Part shown: positions 37,528 to 43,493 of the stretch, piece by piece
Position numbering within the stretch: position 1 is the first letter of the stretch
Layout: every line of letters begins with the position of its first letter
Source: Desulfovirgula sp.
GTDB lineage: Bacteria; Bacillota; Desulfotomaculia; Desulfotomaculales; Nap2-2B
Direction: 5' to 3'
Assembly: GCA_020725585.1 (NCBI GenBank)
Contig: DYES01000050.1
Coordinates: 1 to 44,330 of the forward strand
Length of the DNA: 44,330 bases
The notes under the pieces: model-generated
What the model was told of the DNA's origin: nothing
The model's input: only the letters and a program-made list of their open reading frames with translations
The model's database searches: none
Translations under genes and position numbers: made by a program

Positions 37528-39246
37528 TCATTCCCCCCTTTGTTTTTCTTTTTGGCCGCCGGCCCCAGCCTGTTTTTCCTTTTCCAAAACTACTTCCGTA
37601 AAAACCTCCACCACTACCGGATCGTATATCTTGCCGGCCAGCCTGCGCAATTCCCTGCAGGCCTCCTCCAGAGTCTTTGTTCTTTTATAGGGACGGTCCG
37701 TAGTCATGGCGTCAAAACTGTCCACAACGCGCAAAATTCGGGCCGCCAGGGGAATTTCTTCCCCCTGCAGGCCGTCGGGATATCCGCTGCCGTCGTAGTT
37801 TTCGTGATGGTAACGGATGATGGAGGCGATCCCCGCTAAAGAAGCCAGCGGACGGACGAGATCACACCCTCTGACGGGGTGCTTTTTAATCACCTCCCAT
37901 TCCTCGCCCGTTAAAGAACCCTCTTTATTTAATATGTCCGTTTCCACGTCTATTTTCCCGATATCGTGCAAATAAGCCCCGTACCTAATCTCGTTTATCT
38001 TATCTTCGCTCAAACGCAGCCTGTCCGCGGTGGCCACGGCGTAAGTCATCACCCGCTCCGAATGGCCGAAAGTATACCGGTCTTTCACATTAATGGCCGT
38101 CAGAAAAGATTTCAAGGAGCCGAGCAGCCCCTTGTCAAAAAAACTCAAGGCGCGCAACTGATCCATAATGGAAATGCGCAGATGATCCCTGTTTCCGCCA
38201 TACTTGGCCCGGTAGAGGTCCTCGTCGACTGCCCGGATTAATTCTTCCGGCGAGGCGCCGTCTTCCGGGTAGCAAGCAACTCCTACGGAAACGGTCATTT
38301 TGCCTAAAGGCTGAATCTCCGCACCTTCAAACGGGATTGATTCAATTGCTTTTTCGATCTCCAAAGCCTTAGCCTGGGCCACTTCGCGTCTTTCCCCGGG
38401 CAAAACGATAATAAATTCTTCGCCCCCGTATCTTGCCGGAAAGTGGGGCTCCTTAACCAACCCCTGCATTGCTTCGCCGATCCTGGCGAGCACCTCGTTT
38501 CCCTTCTGGTGCCCGTAGTGATCTTTATAAAACTTGAAGTAGTCAATATCCACCATGATTAAAGCAAGAGGAGTGGAATTTTTCTTAGCTTTCGCCAATT
38601 CTTCCGTCAGCCTTTCCAAAAACCGGTGGTGGTTGGCAAGGCCCGTTATCGAATCTGTATTGGCCATAAAGAGCAGCTGCTCTCTGGTGCGTTTCTCAAT
38701 GTCCGTAAAACCGCCCATCAACCAGGCCAGGGTAATCATTACCCCGGAAAAAATTAAATCCAGCTGGAACATTTTAGAAACGCTGGCTCTTTCCAAATGG
38801 GAAGTATCGTAGGAAAATAAAATAAGGACTGCCAGCAGGGCGCTGGCCAGGCCCGCGGTCTTGCCGTAAGTTGTGGCGGCGATAATGACGGGGATCATAA
38901 AAAGAACTTTGGCCCCGGAGTGCCCGCCCGTGCCGTATACTAAAATTCCCACCAGGGGAAACAAAACAAGTAAAATAACAAACTCAACCGTAAGAAAGCG
39001 CGGAAAAAAGTCGCTTTCGGAAAGCAGTTTTCTAAGGGCATAGGGAATAATGCCCAAAGCAGAGACTACCATAATAAAATGATTAACATAAGTTGGAAGA
39101 AGTCCTTTTCCTATTTCTTTTTCGGTATGAATACTGATAAAAGCCATAATTACAATTAAAATATTTACAATGTGAGACACCAGAATATGTTCAGAAACAT
39201 CTTCCGTGCGCTTGTCCAAAGGATGCCTTTCACCAAATATCCTCAT
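37528..39246 (-). CDS. Membrane GGDEF plus HD-GYP protein (c-di-GMP synthesis/breakdown)
   Basis: A 572-residue protein with about six membrane helices (residues 22-180), a GGDEF domain (about 195-355) and an HD-GYP domain (about 375-550). The diguanylate cyclase signature is RYGGEEF with GGEEF at 274-278; no RxxD inhibitory site precedes it. The HD-GYP domain has HDIGK at 427-431, HHENYDGSGYPDG at 480-492 and DSFDAMTTDRPY, so metal and catalytic residues look intact. It could both make and degrade c-di-GMP. The membrane part has no recognisable ligand domain. ATG at 39246 with AGAGGAG 7 bases upstream. It directly follows agrD, suggesting control by, or sensing of, the Agr peptide (inference). 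Confidence 0.93.
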   Translation of the reverse strand: MRIFGERHPLDKRTEDVSEHILVSHIVNILIVIMAFISIHTEKEIGKGLLPTYVNHFIMVVSALGIIPYALRKLLSESDFFPRFLTVEFVILLVLFPLVGILVYGTGGHSGAKVLFMIPVIIAATTYGKTAGLASALLAVLILFSYDTSHLERASVSKMFQLDLIFSGVMITLAWLMGGFTDIEKRTREQLLFMANTDSITGLANHHRFLERLTEELAKAKKNSTPLALIMVDIDYFKFYKDHYGHQKGNEVLARIGEAMQGLVKEPHFPARYGGEEFIIVLPGERREVAQAKALEIEKAIESIPFEGAEIQPLGKMTVSVGVACYPEDGASPEELIRAVDEDLYRAKYGGNRDHLRISIMDQLRALSFFDKGLLGSLKSFLTAINVKDRYTFGHSERVMTYAVATADRLRLSEDKINEIRYGAYLHDIGKIDVETDILNKEGSLTGEEWEVIKKHPVRGCDLVRPLASLAGIASIIRYHHENYDGSGYPDGLQGEEIPLAARILRVVDSFDAMTTDRPYKRTKTLEEACRELRRLAGKIYDPVVVEVFTEVVLEKEKQAGAGGQKEKQRGE

Positions 39247-39253
39247 GCCTGTT

Positions 39254-39308
39254 CTCCTCTGGAGGCTTTAAAATAAGAGAGGAGAAATGATTAAAAACAT
39301 TCTCCTCT
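39254..39308 (-). promoter_or_regulatory. Hairpin attenuator / ribosome-site mask between agrD and the c-di-GMP gene
   Basis: On the minus strand GAGGAGAATG (39307-39298) pairs with CATTTCTCCTC (39289-39279), one bulged base, 8-base loop, extended by one A-T pair at 39278/39308. TCTTATTTT follows, so it may be a leaky terminator. Farther on, CCTCC (39265-39261) faces the ribosome binding site AGAGGAG (39260-39254) and can form a small hairpin over it. The CTCCTC of the first hairpin could also pair with that site, so alternative folds are possible. Confidence 0.55.
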
Positions 39309-39327
39309 TCAAATTTGAAAAATGTTT

Positions 39328-39459
39328 TTATTTCCGCAGGCTTTTTGGAAGTTCGGGCTGGTACCACCATCCCCAACACATCGGCTTAACAATTATTCCC
39401 GCCGCCACCACCAGGGTGCTGAACAGGGCCGTCAACATTCCGTAATAGATTTTTTTCAT
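39328..39459 (-). CDS. agrD: AgrD-type cyclic autoinducer pro-peptide
   Basis: A 43-residue pro-peptide. Residues 1-24 form an amphipathic, membrane-targeting leader (start MKKIYYGML); residues 25-32 are KPMCWGWW; residues 33-43 are YQPELPKSLRK, the acidic, proline-containing recognition tail typical of AgrD proteins. By comparison with clostridial AgrD, cleavage should fall between Trp32 and Tyr33, with Cys28 and Trp32 closing a five-residue thiolactone CWGWW. The tail of residues before Cys28 is undetermined. ATG at 39459 lies 8 bases after AAGGGGGTGA. The gene follows agrB by 21 bases, the standard order. Confidence 0.9.
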   Translation of the reverse strand: MKKIYYGMLTALFSTLVVAAGIIVKPMCWGWWYQPELPKSLRK

Positions 39460-39480
39460 TTGAAACTTCACCCCCTTCTT

Positions 39481-40104
39481 TTAACTTATTTTCAAATTAT
39501 CCAATCCTGTAAAAAAACGGCGGCCTGCATTCGTCAGGGAAAATGCCTGCCATAAAAGTCCCGCTTCCAACGCCAGAATCGGGGTTGCCGCTTCAGAAAA
39601 GGAAACGGAGTAAAAAAGAACCCCCTGCAAGATAAAAACAAGGACAACAGTCAAATTCGACAATAATCTCAGCTTACGTCTTTGGCTTTCGGGGGATACA
39701 GGCTTGGCCGGCGTATCTACCGGTGCCAGCCGGTAAGTAATGAATAAAGAAATTAAAAAACCAGAAACAACTAAAACAGCCAGAAAATACTTGGGTATAA
39801 ATGGAGACATCAACATAACTATTTTAGCAGATAAAGGAATGACGAGAATACTTAATATAATACAGCAAGCAGGAGAATTGCTGTGTGCACCACCCGAAAA
39901 ACATCGCAAAGCGAAAATGGTGAACGCAATGATAAGCGTGGCCTGCAAACAACCGAAAAGCCAACCCACCAGTCCCGTCCCCAGAAAGGTAAAACCGGTA
40001 TAAATAAACACCTCGAGACTATAGAGGGCAACTTCCTCCTGTTCGTCACTCAGGTTCAGCTTGTCCTTTAGATAACCTGCTATAACCCGCGGAAGACCAA
40101 TCAT
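39481..40104 (-). CDS. agrB: AgrB, accessory gene regulator processing protease
   Basis: A 207-residue integral membrane cysteine protease that trims and cyclises AgrD. The family motif RCFSGGAHSNSPACC holds the catalytic His74 and Cys81, seven residues apart as in Staphylococcus AgrB (His77/Cys84). Several membrane helices follow. The C-terminal part has a basic loop (QRRKLRLL). ATG at 40104 was chosen for its AGAGG 5 bases upstream; the frame to 40134 overlaps the upstream gene. It sits directly between the kinase-less sensor-like protein and agrD. Confidence 0.95.
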   Translation of the reverse strand: MIGLPRVIAGYLKDKLNLSDEQEEVALYSLEVFIYTGFTFLGTGLVGWLFGCLQATLIIAFTIFALRCFSGGAHSNSPACCIILSILVIPLSAKIVMLMSPFIPKYFLAVLVVSGFLISLFITYRLAPVDTPAKPVSPESQRRKLRLLSNLTVVLVFILQGVLFYSVSFSEAATPILALEAGLLWQAFSLTNAGRRFFTGLDNLKIS

Positions 40105-40123
40105 AAATACCTCTTCTCCCTGG

Positions 40124-40597
40124 TCAGGCCGCAAACTTCCCCCCTCGCTGGTTATAAAGATTTTTAATTATTGCTATCACCAGCAAAACTATCTGATAGG
40201 GGAGGCTAAACAATGCTCTTAAAAAGGGGTTGACAAAAGTCGCTTCATAGCTGAGGCCGGTCAACTGAAGCAATGGCTTCGCATAGAGCATTTCTAGAAA
40301 CAAGACAATAACAGAAGAAACCAAAACCGCGATAAAAGCCTTACTCATTCTAGTACCCGTAAATACATTAATTAAAACAGCAAGGGCGATCATTAGAATA
40401 ACCGTATTCATTCCCGGGGCCAACGGTAAGAAGCGCACCAAGTTGAACAACGCAAGAAGAAATGCTATCTTGAACACTTTCCTCCATTCAAAACGCAGGC
40501 ATAAAAAGCTAAACACCACCAGTGTCATAATAATACTTTCGGGTATATCCTGGATAAAAAAAGCAATTAATTCTGTTTGAATGTTCAGTTCTGTCAT
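40124..40597 (-). CDS. Membrane protein resembling an AgrC sensor domain without kinase
   Basis: A 157-residue membrane protein with five or so hydrophobic segments (about 10-33, 42-60, 63-80, 86-105, 125-150). FFIQDIPESIIMTLVVFSF at the start and the later YAKPLLQLTGLSYE / NPFLRALFSLPYQ resemble the membrane sensor part of Agr-linked GHKL histidine kinases in clostridia. It stops after the last helix, with only NLYNQRGGKFAA beyond it: no histidine, no ATPase domain. It may bind the peptide, or be a helper of AgrB. ATG at 40597 with CAGGG 7 bases upstream. First gene of the cassette. The sensor resemblance is from memory and unproven. Confidence 0.65.
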   Translation of the reverse strand: MTELNIQTELIAFFIQDIPESIIMTLVVFSFLCLRFEWRKVFKIAFLLALFNLVRFLPLAPGMNTVILMIALAVLINVFTGTRMSKAFIAVLVSSVIVLFLEMLYAKPLLQLTGLSYEATFVNPFLRALFSLPYQIVLLVIAIIKNLYNQRGGKFAA

Positions 40598-40760
40598 AAA
40601 ACAACCCTGCCACTTCTTGTTTTTTCACGCATCAAAGCCTTCCCTTTTACCGTCAACCTGTCGGAATTGAAACACCTCTTTGTAACCCTATCTGGATTAG
40701 TTAATGGACCAACACCTGAAAAATAACACGTCAAAATTATCAACCTAATATTTATCCATA

Positions 40761-40789
40761 ATTTTCGCCACTTGCCGAGTAATTCCTGC
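40761..40789 (-). promoter_or_regulatory. Possible sigma-H promoter for the agr-type cassette
   Basis: On the minus strand GCAGGAATT (40789-40781) fits the sigma-H -35 consensus RnAGGAWWW; 11 bases on, GGCGAAAAT (40769-40761) differs by one base from RnnGAATWW. It lies about 165 bases upstream of the first gene. No better sigma-A promoter was found for the cassette in 40598-40860. Confidence 0.3.
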
Positions 40790-40819
40790 AAAAAATTTTT
40801 TTGCAAAAAAAATTTTTTT
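40788..40819. repeat. A/T-tract tandem repeat in the divergent region
   Basis: Two nearly identical blocks TGCA-A(n)-T(n), at 40788-40803 and about 40802-40819, form long A- and T-tracts just upstream of the plus-strand promoter at 40840. Such tracts bend DNA and can act as an UP element; they also form a natural boundary between the divergent units. The rest of the 404-base stretch 40598-41001 holds the features listed around it and no other gene. Confidence 0.5.
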
Positions 40820-40839
40820 CCCGGGCATTAAAAAAATTG

Positions 40840-40868
40840 TTGCCTTTCCTGCCAAAAACCAGTATAAT
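40840..40868 (+). promoter_or_regulatory. Strong sigma-A promoter
   Basis: TTGCCT (40840-40845), a 17-base spacer and consensus TATAAT (40863-40868), preceded by A/T tracts. It is the best promoter in the window. The start should fall near 40875, upstream of the leader RNA and the four-cysteine miniprotein. Confidence 0.8.
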
Positions 40869-40874
40869 AAAGTA

Positions 40875-40969
40875 GAAGGAATTTACATAAAATTATGTCA
40901 ATGATGACATGCTAACGGCAACGAAGCCCATCCTTCTGATCCTTTAATTGGATCAGGGTGGGCTTTTTT
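40875..40969 (+). ncRNA. Small RNA or attenuated leader ending in an intrinsic terminator
   Basis: From the start near 40875 the transcript folds ATGTCA/TGACAT (40895-40910, loop ATGA), then a long stem: GCCCA, CC and CTGATCC (40926-40942) pair with GGATCAG, GG and TGGGC (40950-40963), loop TTTAATT, followed by six U (40964-40969). Outside it GGCAAC (40917-40922) matches GTTGCC (40970-40975), giving a possible alternative longer stem. The terminator lies 32 bases before the miniprotein ATG. It is either a small RNA of about 95 bases or a regulated leader. I could not match it to a known riboswitch class. A six-codon reading frame (40895-40915) lacks a well-spaced ribosome site. Confidence 0.5.
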
Positions 40970-41001
40970 GTTGCCATCCTTCACGGAAAGGGGGGATAAC
41001 G

Positions 41002-41184
41002 ATGACCGGTTGCCCGCTTGCTTACGCGGACCCGTGCGCTCAATGTGCCCAGTACGGCAACTGCAGCCCCAGCCAGGCCGTTCAGAAAATTCAGTCTCTG
41101 GAAGAGCAATTAAAAGAGCTGCGCCGCTTACTGGAATTACTAACCAGCAGGGGCCAGCCAGGCCCTGGAAAAATGTCTCCGTAA
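41002..41184 (+). CDS. Four-cysteine miniprotein with helical tail
   Basis: A 60-residue protein of unknown function. Four cysteines at 4, 12, 15 and 21 (C-x7-C-x2-C-x5-C, within GCPLAYADPC and AQCAQYGNC) could hold zinc or an iron-sulfur cluster. From about residue 25 a heptad-like helix (QKIQSLEEQLKELRRLLELL) follows, suitable for a coiled coil, then a short Gly/Pro tail. ATG at 41002 follows AAAGGGGGG by 6 bases. It lies behind a strong promoter and a terminator-bearing leader, so expression is probably conditional. It is convergent with alr. Confidence 0.75.
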   Translation: MTGCPLAYADPCAQCAQYGNCSPSQAVQKIQSLEEQLKELRRLLELLTSRGQPGPGKMSP

Positions 41185-41227
41185 CGGTCGAATTTCCCGA
41201 AGTGATTGCAGGACACACTGCAGCACC

Positions 41228-42349
41228 TTACAGATATACCCGCGGCACGCGCCCGCTGACCATGCAAACCACTTCATAATTAATGGTCCCGATGTGTGAA
41301 GCCACTTCTTCCACGGGCAAAACGGATTCTCCCTGCCGGCCAAAGAAAACCACTTCGTCTCCACAAGCGACACCCGGTATATGCCCAACGTCAATCATGC
41401 ACTGATCCATGCAAATTCTCCCCACGACCGGCGCCCTTTGCCCGTGGATCAATACTTTCCCTTTGGAAGATAACAACCTGGTGTACCCATCGGCGTAACC
41501 TACCGGCAAAGTGGCGATAACAGTGGGGGCCGGGGTCTGGTAGGTGGCCCCGTAGCTGATTTTAAAACCCGCCGGCACTTTTTTCACCTGGGCCACCTTC
41601 GCCTTGAAGGCCATCGCCGGCTTGAGGTTGAGGCGGGAACGTTGAACTTCCTCGGAAGGGTACAACCCGTAAATGGCGATACCCGGCCGAACCAGGTCTA
41701 AATGCGTCTGCGGGAGATCAATAATAGCCGCGCTGTTCGCGCAGTGCCGGAAAGGAACTTCCAAACCTTCCTTGCGCAAAGCATCCAAAAAATAAAGAAA
41801 ACGCTCGAACTGTTCCCAGGCATAACGCTTATCCTGGTCGTCGGCAGTGGCAAAGTGAGTAAAAATCCCTTCCACTTCCAGATGCGGCAGGCGGGCGATC
41901 TGCAGCACTTCTTTTACGGAGGCAGCATCCGCCTGCAGGCCGAGACGGCCCATACCCGTGTCAACCTTCACGTGTACAGCGGCCCTTGCGCCCTTGCGTC
42001 CGGCAACTTCGTTTAAAACACTGGCCATTTCCAAGCTATAAACAGTCTGCGTTAGGGAAAGGCGCAGGACATCGTTGATTTGGCCGGGAGGAGTATAGCC
42101 CAGGAGCAGTACGGGGGCCTCTATACCGGCCCTCCTCAATTCTTCTCCTTCGCTCACCCTGGCCACGGCCAGCCTGCCGGCGCCGCTTTTTAAGGCAACC
42201 CGCGCTACTTCCACGGCGCCGTGGCCGTAAGCGTTCGCCTTCACAACCGCCATGATCTCAGCCGGAGGTGAAACGATCCGCCTGATCTCTCGTACATTAT
42301 GAGCTATCGCTTTTAAATCCACTTCCGCCCAGACCGGCGCCTCCGACAT
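41228..42349 (-). CDS. alr: Alanine racemase
   Basis: A 373-residue PLP enzyme interconverting L- and D-alanine for peptidoglycan. The PLP lysine lies in [11 protein letters not shown] near residue 40; the second catalytic base, a tyrosine, is in ISYGATYQ near 260; [12 protein letters not shown] and HFATADDQD are family motifs. Length is ordinary. ATG at 42349 has GGAGG 6 bases upstream; the frame opens at 42394. No terminator was found after its stop. A second, sporulation-specific alanine racemase may exist elsewhere; this could be either. Confidence 0.96.
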   Translation of the reverse strand: MSEAPVWAEVDLKAIAHNVREIRRIVSPPAEIMAVVKANAYGHGAVEVARVALKSGAGRLAVARVSEGEELRRAGIEAPVLLLGYTPPGQINDVLRLSLTQTVYSLEMASVLNEVAGRKGARAAVHVKVDTGMGRLGLQADAASVKEVLQIARLPHLEVEGIFTHFATADDQDKRYAWEQFERFLYFLDALRKEGLEVPFRHCANSAAIIDLPQTHLDLVRPGIAIYGLYPSEEVQRSRLNLKPAMAFKAKVAQVKKVPAGFKISYGATYQTPAPTVIATLPVGYADGYTRLLSSKGKVLIHGQRAPVVGRICMDQCMIDVGHIPGVACGDEVVFFGRQGESVLPVEEVASHIGTINYEVVCMVSGRVPRVYL

Positions 42350-42375
42350 TCTGATCCTCCCCTCCGCAAGATCAA

Positions 42376-42424
42376 ACACAAAGTTCTCGAACACGAAGGT
42401 GCAAAGTTAAACCTTTGGGTGCCT
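42376..42424. repeat. CACRAAG-type intergenic repeat fragment
   Basis: The gap between alr and the kinase contains CACAAAG, CACGAAGG and GCAAAG units in quick succession, then CCTTTGGGTGCC. It resembles the hairpin segment at 8089-8136 and the dispersed CACGAAG-like repeats seen in many bacteria. No gene is present. Confidence 0.35.
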
Positions 42425-42460
42425 GCCCCCAGATTCCTTGACCTCTTCACGCCTTCTCAA

Positions 42461-43472
42461 TTAACCGGAGGGCTCCCCCAACGGCAAGAAAATCCGAAAA
42501 GTTGTGCCTTCCCCAGTTTTGCTTTTCACCTCTATTTTCCCCCCGTGGGCCTGGATAATTGATCGGCAAATAAACAATCCCAGGCCGGTGCCGTTCTCTT
42601 TTGTGGAAAAAAACGGCAGCCAGTTTTTTTCAAGAGATTTTCCGGAATGCCGCACCCGGTATCCTGGATGGCAACTCCCACCTGCGCGAAATCCGCCTGA
42701 AATGTTTCCAGCCGCAACGTCCTACCGCCGGTCATTGCCTCCAGGGCGTTGTCCACCATATTCAACAAGACTTGTTTGAGCTGCGTCGCGTCAAAAAGAC
42801 ACTCCGGCAAATGAGGAACGAGCTCCGCTTCTACTTTCACGTTCTGCAGAAAAGCCCTGGGTTCGATCATGACCGCAATTTCAGAAATTGTTTCGTTTAG
42901 CGATCTCCTTTCCAGGCACGGCGGGTTGGGCCTCGCCAGTTTCAGAAAATCGCCGATGATTCGGGCGCAGTTATCAATTTCTTCGATAATAAAGCTGATG
43001 TAGGGCTCTGTTTCCTGCCCCCTTCTTTCTTTAAGCAACTGGGCAAAACCCTTGACGGCCGTCATGGGATTTCTTAACTCATGGACGATCCCGGCCGCCA
43101 TGCGGCCGATTACAGCCAGTCTTTCCTGTTCCCGGACCACGTCCTGCAGGCGACGGAACTCTGATATATCGCTAACCACAACCAGATAACATAAAAAATG
43201 TTCCCCTTCGTTTTTTAAAACGTTAAGATTCACCAAAACATTTTTTCATTGAAAATCGTTTCCGAAGAAAAGTCTTTTCTTTCCAGAAAAAAATCCGTTA
43301 GCCCGTTTAACAAAGGCAAATGTTTTATATTCCGGCCGATCAGGTCGCGCTCCGGAACGGACAAAATTTCCGCGGCGCTTTCGTTATGCATGACGATATT
43401 TAAATTTTCCGCAACGATAATTATCCCGTGCCAACAAGGAACGTTTCCGAAACCTCTCAAAACTCTTTCCAC
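42461..43472 (-). pseudogene. PAS-domain histidine kinase broken by two frameshifts
   Basis: Three reading frames together spell one soluble kinase of about 337 residues. Frame one (43472-43230) is a PAS domain ending at a stop after EKMFW; frame two (43236-42532) has the phosphorylation helix GRMAAGIVHELRNPM, the N-box NMVDNALEAM and the G1 box DTGCGIPE; frame three (42655-42461) has LPFFSTKENGTGLGL and the closing ATPase segment. One extra base in each of two homopolymers would repair it: near 43235-43246 (runs of four and six) and at 42624-42630 (seven). Start GTG 43472, 21 bases after nnrD. It may be a real pseudogene, a slippery gene or a sequencing error. Confidence 0.8.
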
Positions 43473-43493
43473 CTGCAGCCCACCCCCTACCCC

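Noticed and set aside
40594-40806. A 70-codon minus-strand frame overlapping the start of the sensor-like gene
   Set aside because: No ribosome site at its start, no motif, and it spans the promoter-like and leader region; more likely untranslated leader.
40895-40915. Six-codon leader peptide in the RNA leader
   Set aside because: The nearest AAGGA is about 14 bases away and the frame coincides with a hairpin, so translation is not supported.
40898-41218. A 106-codon minus-strand frame opposite the four-cysteine miniprotein
   Set aside because: The plus strand has the strong promoter and AAAGGGGGG; the minus frame has neither.
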